This document shows positions 7,447 through 14,571 of a DNA stretch of 37,637 bases, piece after piece. Positions within the stretch are counted from its first letter, which is position 1; each line of letters opens with the position of its first letter. Under the pieces are notes generated by a model. That model was not told where the DNA came from. It did not search any database and was given only the letters and a program-made list of their open reading frames with translations. Position numbers and translations under genes: made by a program. The stretch is from JBBSHS01 sp038232515 (GTDB lineage: Bacteria > Actinomycetota > Acidimicrobiia > Acidimicrobiales > JAUJNH01), in NCBI GenBank assembly GCA_038232515.1, contig JBBSHS010000018.1, positions 1 through 37,637 on the forward strand, written 5' to 3'.

Positions 7447-8349
7447 TCACCAGAACAGGACGCGGTGGCGTAGCGCACCCCGTAGGCGCCCCCACTGGTA
7501 GGACGCGTCCACAACCCAGGCGCCCCGTTGGCCCGGGATGGCGAGCTGGCGGGGTGCTCGTTGGATGAGTTGGAGCCAGTACTTGACCGTGCCGGCCAGC
7601 GGAGGGCGTTCGGCCCCGTGGGCCCGAAACCTCCGGTACAGCAGAGCGGCGCCCACGCCATAGGCGGCGAGCTGGCGGTGTGTGGAGCGCAGGTCCGGGC
7701 GTAAGCGGTAGTGCACCACCGCCTCGGGGGCGAATGCGATGGTGCCGCCCGCCAGTTGGACCCGCCAGGACAGGTCGACGTCGTCGCCCGCGCCGAAGGA
7801 TTCGTCGCAGCCATCCACCGCCCAGTAGACGTCCCGCCACACCGCGAAATTGGCGCCGATGACGTGGCTCCACAGGCCCATCGGGACGGGAAGCCCCCGC
7901 TCGGTCAGCGAGGTCCGCCACTGGCGGAGCAACGGAGTATTGAGCTGCTCGACGTCGACGTGACCGCCGACCAGGTCAGCATGAACGGCGGCCGCGCACA
8001 TGGCCTCGATCCAGTCCGGGGCCGCCACGTCGTCGCCGTCGCAGAACAGAAGCAGCTCTCCCTCGGCGGCAGCCGCGCCGGCATTGCGGGTGAAGGTGAT
8101 GCCGGGGCGGGCGCAGGCGTCCACAATCCTGAGGCGGGGCAACTGGTCCGACCACCGCGTGAGGACCCGCAGGGTATCGTCCACCGAACCGTTGTCGGCC
8201 ACGACCAGCTCCCACCAGCCGGTATAGGTTTGGGCCGCCAGGGCAGCCAGTTGCTCGGCGATGGTCGAGCCGACGTCACGCACGGGCAGAACGACGGTCA
8301 CCCGAGGGGCGCCCGTTCTTCCCGGGGACCGGCCGGGAGGGAGCGACAT
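7447..8349 (-). CDS. Family 2 glycosyltransferase
   Basis: 300 residues. VTVVLPVRDVGSTIAEQLAAL starts the GT-A fold; VVADNGSVDD (about 49-58) binds nucleotide and FCDGDDVAAPDW (102-113) is the metal-binding DxD. ESFGAGDDVDLSWRVQLAG is the usual acceptor-side ED-type motif, followed by an Arg-rich C-terminal third. No membrane helices are seen, so it is cytoplasmic or peripheral. It probably adds one sugar to the surface glycan; linkage unknown. Start ATG at 8349 is preceded by AGGAGG with only 1 nt spacing, too close for a normal ribosome site, while TACTCT sits 9 nt upstream, so a leaderless transcript is more likely. It stands divergent from the next GT2 gene. Confidence 0.88.
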   Translation of the reverse strand: MSLPPGRSPGRTGAPRVTVVLPVRDVGSTIAEQLAALAAQTYTGWWELVVADNGSVDDTLRVLTRWSDQLPRLRIVDACARPGITFTRNAGAAAAEGELLLFCDGDDVAAPDWIEAMCAAAVHADLVGGHVDVEQLNTPLLRQWRTSLTERGLPVPMGLWSHVIGANFAVWRDVYWAVDGCDESFGAGDDVDLSWRVQLAGGTIAFAPEAVVHYRLRPDLRSTHRQLAAYGVGAALLYRRFRAHGAERPPLAGTVKYWLQLIQRAPRQLAIPGQRGAWVVDASYQWGRLRGALRHRVLFW

Positions 8350-8358
8350 GCCTCCTCT

Positions 8359-8389
8359 AGAGTACGGATGGTGTCCCGTCCCCGGTCAA
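8359..8389 (-). promoter_or_regulatory. Promoter of the 7.4-8.3 kb glycosyltransferase
   Basis: Minus strand: TTGACC (8384-8389), 19-nt spacer, TACTCT (8359-8364), then 9 nt to ATG. Both hexamers fit sigma-70-type actinobacterial consensus, though the spacer is slightly long. The best -35/-10 pair in the window. Confidence 0.5.
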
Positions 8390-8504
8390 TCCTCCCCGCC
8401 GGGGCGGGGCCGACCACCATCGGTGGGCACGCCTGCACGGCGGGGCGGATGAACAGGCTGGACGAGGCGGCATCGCCGGTTCGCACGGCCGAGCATTCCA
8501 CGGG

Positions 8505-9440
8505 GTGACGGGCGGCGGATTGGCGGCTGGTGGTCGTCATCTCTCGGTCATGGTCCCCACCTTCAACTGCGCCGCCTACCTCGGCGACACTCTGCACTCC
8601 CTGCGTGACCAGGGCCTCGACCAGGCCCAGATCGAGGTGGTCGATGACGCGTCGACCGACGATCCCGAGAAGGTGGTGGCCGAGGTGGGCGGGGGCAGCG
8701 TGGGATTCCATCGCCACGAGCGCAACGTCGGGATGGTGGCCAACTTCAACGCCTGCATAGAACGGGCGGAACGGCCCTGGGTGCACATCCTCCACGCCGA
8801 CGACATGGTCATGCCCGACGCCTATTCCGCCTTCGACGGCCTGCTCGGCCGGTTCCCGGCCAGTCGGGCCGCGTTCGCCCGGGTGGTGACGGTCGATGAC
8901 GAAGGGCGCTGGCGAGGGACGTCGCCGGTTCTCGGCGAGGGCTTCGATGGCGAGTTGGCCTACTCCACTCCACGATGGGGCCTTACGCCGGTCCAGTTCG
9001 CGGGTGTCGTGTTCCAGCGGGCGGCGGCGGACGAGATCGGCCGGTTCGACATGTCGCTGTCCCACACTGCGGACTGGGACATGTGGTGGCGGCTGGCCCG
9101 ACGGTACCCGGTGGCGTACAGCAACCATTGCCTTGGCGCCTACCGGGAGTTCGAAGGCAACGACACCTCGTCGCTGCGGAGATCCGCCGGCAACCTGCGC
9201 CAGAGCCTCGACCAGCTCGATCGCATCGCCACGGCCGACGGCCGCCATGACCGGGCGGTCTACTGGCCGCTGTTCCAGCACGCCGTCCACCAGGCCCGGA
9301 GCTTCGCCGGCGATGGCCCGGCCATGCTCGCCCACCTCAGGATCCTGGCCAGGTTCCCGACGGTCGTCCCGCGAAACCGGGCCATGGCCCGGATGGGCGT
9401 CGCCCACGTGGCCAGACTGATCACCAGGTCGGGCGGGTGA
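8505..9440 (+). CDS. Family 2 glycosyltransferase
   Basis: 311 residues. LSVMVPTFNCAAYLGDTL (about 13-30) and EVVDDASTDD (44-53) define the GT-A nucleotide site; HILHADDMVMPD (94-105) is the metal-binding site (DD). HTADWDMWWRLARRYP lies in the acceptor region, as in GT2 enzymes annotated as putative rhamnosyl- or hexosyltransferases. No membrane span. The GTG start at 8505 has no strong ribosome site. The gene is followed after 4 nt by a methyltransferase gene, so the two are likely co-transcribed. Donor and acceptor are not deducible from sequence. Confidence 0.88.
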   Translation: MTGGGLAAGGRHLSVMVPTFNCAAYLGDTLHSLRDQGLDQAQIEVVDDASTDDPEKVVAEVGGGSVGFHRHERNVGMVANFNACIERAERPWVHILHADDMVMPDAYSAFDGLLGRFPASRAAFARVVTVDDEGRWRGTSPVLGEGFDGELAYSTPRWGLTPVQFAGVVFQRAAADEIGRFDMSLSHTADWDMWWRLARRYPVAYSNHCLGAYREFEGNDTSSLRRSAGNLRQSLDQLDRIATADGRHDRAVYWPLFQHAVHQARSFAGDGPAMLAHLRILARFPTVVPRNRAMARMGVAHVARLITRSGG

Positions 9441-9444
9441 GGCC

Positions 9445-10395
9445 ATGACCCGCCACCTGACCACCACGCCCGCCCTGGACCGGGCGGAGCAGGACTGGTG
9501 GACCGAGTACGCGGATCTGGAGGAACGCTTCTGCTGGGTGCAGACCCCATTCGTCCAGCGCCTCCTGCGCGGTGCCTATCTACGCCGGGTCGTGGATCTG
9601 GTCCGGGCCGGTGATGAGGTGCTGGAGGTGGGCTGCGGCACCGGCTGGCTGTCGTTGCTGATGGCCCGGCTGGCGGCCGGCAATGTCGTGGGGCTCGACT
9701 TCTCGGGCGACCAGGTCGCCTTGGCACGCGTCGCTGCCGCTACCTCCCACGTGGCCGACCGGGTGCGCTTCGTCGAAGGCGGTGTCGGCGCTCTCTCCGC
9801 TGAGCGTGAGCGGGGCTTCGATGTCGTCGTCCTTCACGCCTTCCTACATCATCTCTCGACCCACGAGATCAGCGAGGCGCTCGACGAGACGATCGGGTTG
9901 CTCAAAGATGGCGGGCGGCTGGTGGTCGTCGAGCCGGTCAACGACCCCCTCGGCCCGTCCGAGCCGCCCAAAAGCCTGAAGTGGCTGCGGTGGCTGGAGC
10001 GGATGCCGATGGCGCTGAGTCGCCGGGACCTGCGCAGGGTTGGCCCCTCGGAGGCGGACGCCAGGAGCCGCCTCGACCGGCGCCTGCGGGCCGAGCCTCC
10101 CGGAGGCCCTTCACCCAAGGAGCACCCCTTCGCCCCAGGAGAGCTCGAAGCCATGCTCGCCAGCCGCGTTCGCCTCGACTCCGCCGAACCGTGCCTGGGC
10201 ATCGCCCACCTCGTGGCCCAGGAGCTCCTTTTGGCCCGGCTCTCCCAGCCCCGCATGTGGGCCGCCGCCCTGGCGCCCGTTCTCTGGGTCGCCCGGGTCC
10301 TCGACCGCCGGCTGCTGGCGGCCGACCCGAAGCCCTCTGCCATCTGGGTATTCCATCTGTTCATCGGTACGAGGGTCCCCGAGCCGACGGGATAG
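9445..10395 (+). CDS. Class I SAM-dependent methyltransferase
   Basis: 316 residues with motif I EVLEVGCGTGWLS (about 58-70), VVGLDFS as strand-2 acidic block, VRFVEGG and FDVVVLHAFLHHLS. The C-terminal ~120 residues are Arg/Leu-rich, with a hydrophobic stretch near MWAAALAPVLWVARVL that may lie along the membrane. It starts 4 nt after the preceding GT2 gene, so the pair forms a small + operon. Likely role: O-methylation of a glycan residue or end-capping methylation, which in ABC-exported polysaccharides can set chain length. That role is inference from the Wzm/Wzt genes nearby. Confidence 0.85.
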   Translation: MTRHLTTTPALDRAEQDWWTEYADLEERFCWVQTPFVQRLLRGAYLRRVVDLVRAGDEVLEVGCGTGWLSLLMARLAAGNVVGLDFSGDQVALARVAAATSHVADRVRFVEGGVGALSAERERGFDVVVLHAFLHHLSTHEISEALDETIGLLKDGGRLVVVEPVNDPLGPSEPPKSLKWLRWLERMPMALSRRDLRRVGPSEADARSRLDRRLRAEPPGGPSPKEHPFAPGELEAMLASRVRLDSAEPCLGIAHLVAQELLLARLSQPRMWAAALAPVLWVARVLDRRLLAADPKPSAIWVFHLFIGTRVPEPTG

Positions 10396-10562
10396 CAAGG
10401 GTGACCCACGACATGGACCAGGCCATCGCCAGGCCCCGGCCTGGTGCCGGCCAAGCGGTTGCGCCAGACCTGAGAACAGCGCGGGGATCACCGCCGCGTC
10501 GTTCTGGTGCGGCTGCCCGGCCAGATGACCGGCTCGGCGTACCGGGCCCGTCAACCGCCAGC
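10396..10562. terminator. Convergent intergenic region with strong hairpin
   Basis: Between two converging methyltransferase genes. CGCCAGGCC (10427-10435) pairs with GGCCTGGTG (10438-10446), nine pairs with one G-T, giving a very stable cruciform-like hairpin without U-tract; it may stop transcription from both sides. The right half also contains the shifted-frame continuation of the neighbouring methyltransferase tail. Confidence 0.45.
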
Positions 10563-11405
10563 TCAGGCTGCCCCGCAACTCGTCCAGACTATTGGCCAGC
10601 CCGTCCCTTTCGGCGAGGACCGCGTCCCTGTCGACGAAGAGCTCGGTCGGCCTTTGAAGAGGGCGGTGACGTTCAGCTGGGCGGACGTGAGCTCCCGCAA
10701 CAGCTCAGCACCGACCGGGCGTTCCAGGTCGGCTGGCCGTAGCGACGTCCGGCGGGCCCGCATCAACACCCAGCCGTGGCCCCGGCCTGGGCGCTCGGCG
10801 AAACCGCTCTCGTGAAGCTCCAGTATCTCGAAGGCCCGGCCCCAGTGCTCGCGGAACCACCAGGGCCCCTGCCAGACGTTGGTCCACTCGTAGTGACCTT
10901 CGCAGCCCAGTGCCAGCATTCCGATCTGCTCGGCGTCGTAGGGCCGTCCGGTCAGGTGCCCGAGCTCATGAGACATCCCGGCGCCCAGATAGGTGGCGAG
11001 CAGCAGGCCACCGGGAGCCAGCACCCGCTGGACCTCGACCAGCCACTCGCTCCAGCCCTGGTAAATGTGGGTGAAGAACGACGTGGCCACAACCAGGTCG
11101 AGGCTGTCGTCGGCGAGCGGCAAGGGGGGCATGGTGGCATTGGCAAAGGCGTGCACCGGGGGGCTCATGTGCTCGTTCAGCCACTCGATGCTCGGTTCGT
11201 CGACGTCGCAGCCGTGGAGCTCGGCGCCCTCGTCGGTGTAGGCGAGCAGATGCCGCAGGACCCGCCCGGCACCGCAGCCGAGGTCGAGGATTCTCCTGCC
11301 CTTCCAGCTCCAGTCCTGCGGTAGGCAGGCGATCAACTGGTCGTGGATGCGGCGGCCGATCCGCTCGTAGTCGGCTCTGGGATCGGCCAGGTCCAAGGGG
11401 CCCAC
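10563..11405 (-). CDS. Class I SAM-dependent methyltransferase with frameshifted C-terminal tail
   Basis: 280 residues as read. Motif I RRILDLGCGAGRVLRHLL (about 37-54), HGCDVDE, and LDLVVATSFFTHIYQGWSEWL, then a long Trp-rich block, give a standard SAM domain; acceptor unknown. From about residue 254 (near position 10645) the frame turns into a Ser-rich string and stops at 10563. Shifting frame there by one base restores ELFVDRDAVLAERDGLANSL followed by DELRGSLSWRLTGPVRR, the coiled-coil tail common on glycan-locus methyltransferases and glycosyltransferases. That frame has no early stop. A real one-base indel, a sequencing error, or translational frameshifting are possible. GTG start, 6 nt after the upstream GT2 stop. 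Confidence 0.8.
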   Translation of the reverse strand: MGPLDLADPRADYERIGRRIHDQLIACLPQDWSWKGRRILDLGCGAGRVLRHLLAYTDEGAELHGCDVDEPSIEWLNEHMSPPVHAFANATMPPLPLADDSLDLVVATSFFTHIYQGWSEWLVEVQRVLAPGGLLLATYLGAGMSHELGHLTGRPYDAEQIGMLALGCEGHYEWTNVWQGPWWFREHWGRAFEILELHESGFAERPGRGHGWVLMRARRTSLRPADLERPVGAELLRELTSAQLNVTALFKGRPSSSSTGTRSSPKGTGWPIVWTSCGAA

Positions 11406-11411
11406 CCGCCA

Positions 11412-12947
11412 CTAAAGCTCGAACGGGGGAATGGGGGACGCCGAGGACCTGACGGTCACCATCTCGTCACCATCGGCCACAGGGAGAGGCGGGAACCGCC
11501 CTCCCGGAGCACGGAGGCCGGCGCGGCCGGCGGCAGAAGCCAGCCGGCGCCAGAGGTGTCCCAGCATCAGCTCGGTCTCGAAACCCCACGTCGGCGAGCT
11601 GGCCGCCCGTCGTCGCAGCCGGCGCACGGCCAGGCCGGCCAGGCCTCGAGCGGTGGCATCGGCCGCGATCAGCTGGCGGACCTCGCTCCGAGCCGACTTC
11701 GTCATCGCCTCGCCGCAGCGCTCGACGGTCATCCTGGCGAACAGCGACACCCGGCACACCTCGGTGAAGTAGATGTGGCGCCACAGCGCCATGGTGCGGC
11801 CAACGCCACGGGGCCCGAGGCCGCAGATGCGCTGGAGAGGTGAGCGCGACCGCCGGGCCTGGAGGCGGTCGGCCCGGACCCAGGTCGTCTGGGAGGTGAC
11901 CTGATCCCGGTGGTGGACCCAGTCGTAGAGCGGCCTGTCCACATAACGGACGTCCCCGGTGGCCATGGCCACTGCTCCCAGCCAATGGTCGTGATAGGGG
12001 GCCCCGATGCGATGGGGGAACGGCAGCAACGCCGCCAACAGCTCGGTTCGGAACAAGCAGGCGGCGCCTGTGATCGAGTTCGCCACCAATTGCGATGCCA
12101 TCTCTCCCCGATTCGGCGGCCGTAGGTCCCATTGCGTCTCGGCCAGGACCCGGCCCTCAGTGTTGACCACCCGTACATCGCTGTGGGCCAGAACCGCTCC
12201 GCCGGCCAACTCCGCCGACAGCACTTCGAGCTTCTCGGGATACCACCGGTCGTCCTGGTCGGCGAAGGCCACCATCTGGGCCTCGGCCGGGACCAGGGTC
12301 AGCGCTCGCTCGTGATTGCGGTAGAAGCCGAGCCGGTGGGGGTTCCGGCGCAGGTGGAAGCGCGGGTCCCGGCTCAAGATGCGCTCGATGCCGTCGATGC
12401 GTTCCGGGTCGGAGCCGTCATCGTTCACGATGCACACCCAGTCGCTGAAGCTCTGGGCCACCATCGACTCGACCTGGACCTCGAACAGATCAAGTGGCGG
12501 TTGATAGGTGCACATGCAGACCACGATTCGAGCCGCGGGCTGACCTGCGGGGAGCTCCAGCGACGGGGCCGGGTGCAACGACGGGCCGGCGACCACCTCG
12601 ACGTCCCCGATCAGTGCCCTCTCCCGTCCGCCGCCAACCAGCTCGGCTTCGATCTCCAGGCGGCGCCGCACAACCCGGTCGGGCCCCGGGCGCAGGGTGG
12701 CAAAGCCCCAGAAGCCGCTGCACAGGCTGAACTTCCCCCGCGGGCGGCCGGCCCAGGCCCGCTGAACGTCGGGGCGCGGGATGTTCTGCGCCAACATGAC
12801 CTGGGGCTCGCCGTCGACCAGCAGTTGCAGACAGCGGATTTTCCGCTCTGGGTGGAAACACCAGCCGTGGACCGGCACCATGGACCCCATGCCGACCGCT
12901 TCGCGCACGGCAAGCGGAGCTTCGACCTCCGCCACGAGGCCGCTCAC
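11412..12947 (-). CDS. GT2 glycosyltransferase (rhamnosyltransferase-type) with N-terminal beta domain
   Basis: 511 residues. The first ~125 form a separate beta-rich region (VPVHGWCFHPERKIRCLQLL, then FSLCSGFWGFATL) resembling small glycan-binding add-on domains. The GT2 core begins at RIVVCMCTYQPP (about 140-151), with VNDDGSDP (174-181) and the signature FADQDDRWYPEKL (228-240) of RfbF/WbbL-like rhamnosyltransferases. SITGAACLFRTELL and HDHWLG.VAMATG complete the acceptor side. The last ~130 residues are Arg-rich helices. Start GTG at 12947, with TATGGT 9 nt upstream (leaderless type) at the edge of repeat copy A. First gene of an operon with the next methyltransferase. Confidence 0.9.
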   Translation of the reverse strand: MSGLVAEVEAPLAVREAVGMGSMVPVHGWCFHPERKIRCLQLLVDGEPQVMLAQNIPRPDVQRAWAGRPRGKFSLCSGFWGFATLRPGPDRVVRRRLEIEAELVGGGRERALIGDVEVVAGPSLHPAPSLELPAGQPAARIVVCMCTYQPPLDLFEVQVESMVAQSFSDWVCIVNDDGSDPERIDGIERILSRDPRFHLRRNPHRLGFYRNHERALTLVPAEAQMVAFADQDDRWYPEKLEVLSAELAGGAVLAHSDVRVVNTEGRVLAETQWDLRPPNRGEMASQLVANSITGAACLFRTELLAALLPFPHRIGAPYHDHWLGAVAMATGDVRYVDRPLYDWVHHRDQVTSQTTWVRADRLQARRSRSPLQRICGLGPRGVGRTMALWRHIYFTEVCRVSLFARMTVERCGEAMTKSARSEVRQLIAADATARGLAGLAVRRLRRRAASSPTWGFETELMLGHLWRRLASAAGRAGLRAPGGRFPPLPVADGDEMVTVRSSASPIPPFEL

Positions 12948-12956
12948 AGACGAGCC

Positions 12957-12962
12957 ACCATA
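12957..12962 (-). promoter_or_regulatory. Leaderless-type -10 box of the GT2 at 11.4-12.9 kb
   Basis: Minus-strand TATGGT (TANNNT) ends 9 nt before the GTG at 12947. It abuts the left end of the ~250-bp repeat, so upstream promoter elements would lie inside the repeat. Confidence 0.4.
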
Positions 12963-12964
12963 GG

Positions 12965-13215
12965 CCTACCGGGGCTTCGCCCCCGCCCGACGAGCGGTCA
13001 GGTCATCCTTCGGCCTACTAGCGGCGACGTTCTTCACCCACACCCTACGGGGGTATCCTGCGTTCGTGGGCTGGCCGCCATCCTCGAACCCGACGCAGCC
13101 CTCCCACGCCGCTACGCCGTCGGTTCGACAAACTCGAAGCGGCCATCACTGACCTTGTTGGCGCAGCGCTGAACCTGACTCAATCGTGTCGGTTCCTAGG
13201 CGCCAAGCGCCTGGG
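12965..13215 (+). repeat. Intergenic ~250-bp repeat, copy A, with three hairpins
   Basis: Fills nearly all of the 309-bp gap between the leftward GT2 and the rightward acyltransferase. It aligns along its length with copy B (26805-27057) at roughly 70-75% by eye. Shared blocks include CCCGCCCGACGAGC, AGGTCATCC, GGGCTGGCCG.CATCCT, TTCGACAAACT and GCGCCAAGCGC. Hairpins: H1 GGGGC-TTC-GCCCC (12971-12983); H2 AGGTC-ATCCTTC-GGCCT (13000-13016); H3 CCTAGGCGC-CAA-GCGCCTGGG (13195-13215). Each has a partner in copy B with compensatory or T-G changes. No reading frame stays open in both copies. It could be a structured + strand RNA or a palindrome-ended non-autonomous mobile element. Confidence 0.8.
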
Positions 13216-13241
13216 CGGGGGGTCAGAACGGGTCGAGGTGG

Positions 13242-13247
13242 TAGGTT
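13242..13247 (+). promoter_or_regulatory. Leaderless-type -10 box of the acyltransferase gene
   Basis: TAGGTT (TANNNT) ends 9 nt before the ATG at 13257, just downstream of hairpin H3 of repeat A. No -35 is evident. Confidence 0.35.
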
Positions 13248-13256
13248 GCCGCCCCG

Positions 13257-14537
13257 ATGGCGCCTGTGGCCGGCTCAGGGCCGGCCGGTGTGCTTGATGC
13301 GGCCGGGAGCAGCGCTCACTTCGCCACCGGCCGTCACCTGCATGGCCGGCCTGTGGTGGCCATCTACACACCTGACGGCGGCGGGGTGCGAGCCGGTTGC
13401 TTCCTCTACGTCGAGCCGGACGTCGAGCTCATGATCGGGGGCAACCACCGCGTCGACTGGGTCACCACCTTCCCGGTGCGGGAGATCTTCGACCTGCCGG
13501 GCGCCCGGATCGGCATCCCGTGGTCGAAGGGCGACATCGTGATCGGGCACGGTGTGCGGCTGGGACGAGGTGCCCGCGTCATCTCCAGCGTCACCATCGG
13601 CGATGGAGCGGCGGTGGCTCCGTACAGCGTCGTCGTCCGCGACGTCCGCCCCTACTCCGTGGTTGCCGGCAACCCGGCGAGGCAGGTCGGGCTGCGCTTC
13701 GACCAAGACGTCGTCGACCGGTTGACCGGGACGGCGTGGTGGGGCTGGCACGACGACTTGACGGTCTGGCGGCTCGACCGCCTCACTGGCGGTCAAGCCC
13801 ATGTTCTGGTGCCGCAGTTGGGCGGCCATGGCTCGGAGGGACGGCGGGCGCCGGTACGCAGTGCACTCGCCCATCTGCTGCGGGGATTGGCCCACCGGTT
13901 GGATGTGCCCGTCGAACCGACGGCCCAAGCCCCGGCCGGGTCGCCGGATGGGACATCCGCCGGGACATCGGCCGGGTCCCCTCTCCCGCCGCCGGCGGCG
14001 GCCGCCACACCGGCCACACCGACGGCCCCGGTGACCGGCGACGTGACCCTTCCGGCGGCGTCCGCCGCCACCATCTCGATGGGCCTCGCCAGCTATGGCT
14101 GTCCCATCGTGCACGGGCCCGCCGACCGGGTCACGATCGGGTCCTACTGCTCGATTGCGCCGGGAACGACGATCGTCGTCGAAGCTCCAACCGGCGCTGG
14201 CTCAAGCCGCGACGTCCGCTTCGGGAGCGACGTGTGGGTGGGGCGACAAGCCAACATCCTCCCCGGGGTGACCATCGGCGACGGGGCCGTCATCGCCGCC
14301 TACTCGGTCGTGGCCGACGACGTGACCCCATTCGCGGTGGTGGCCGGCAACCCGGCCCGCGAGGTGAAGCGTCGATTCGACCACGCCACCATCGAAGCCC
14401 TGCTCCGGATCCGATGGTGGGAGTGGTCGGAGGAGGTGGTGCAGGGACGGGCGCTGGAACTGTGCTCGGACGACCTTGGCGGCTTCATCGCCCGGTACGA
14501 CCCGCAGCCGACCACGAGCCACCCGGCGAACCTCTGA
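13257..14537 (+). CDS. Double hexapeptide-repeat acyltransferase (CatB/XAT-like fusion)
   Basis: 426 residues with two left-handed beta-helix acyltransferase domains. Domain 1 (about 28-165) keeps the catalytic-His loop MIGGNHRVDWVTTFP (H64), then KGDIVIG..VRLGRGARVISSVTIGDG, VVAGNPA and the closing WWGW of xenobiotic/CatB-type acetyltransferases. A ~100-residue Pro/Ala/Gly linker follows (about 180-275). Domain 2 (about 278-392) has VTIGSYCSIAPG, FGSDVWVGRQANILPGVTIGDG, VVAGNPA and WWEW but lacks the GNH loop, so has no catalytic His. Expected role: CoA-dependent acetylation of a sugar in the glycan. Because these enzymes work as trimers with sites between subunits, the fusion may pair an active with a structural domain. 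Confidence 0.88.
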   Translation: MAPVAGSGPAGVLDAAGSSAHFATGRHLHGRPVVAIYTPDGGGVRAGCFLYVEPDVELMIGGNHRVDWVTTFPVREIFDLPGARIGIPWSKGDIVIGHGVRLGRGARVISSVTIGDGAAVAPYSVVVRDVRPYSVVAGNPARQVGLRFDQDVVDRLTGTAWWGWHDDLTVWRLDRLTGGQAHVLVPQLGGHGSEGRRAPVRSALAHLLRGLAHRLDVPVEPTAQAPAGSPDGTSAGTSAGSPLPPPAAAATPATPTAPVTGDVTLPAASAATISMGLASYGCPIVHGPADRVTIGSYCSIAPGTTIVVEAPTGAGSSRDVRFGSDVWVGRQANILPGVTIGDGAVIAAYSVVADDVTPFAVVAGNPAREVKRRFDHATIEALLRIRWWEWSEEVVQGRALELCSDDLGGFIARYDPQPTTSHPANL

Positions 14538-14571
14538 CCGCCGGCCGGCTGGTGGGACACCTCCCGTAGGC

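Noticed and set aside
12132..13172. Long + strand open frame overlapping the GT2 gene and repeat A
   Set aside because: It is antisense to a clear glycosyltransferase; its sequence is a GC-rich shadow without recognisable domains.
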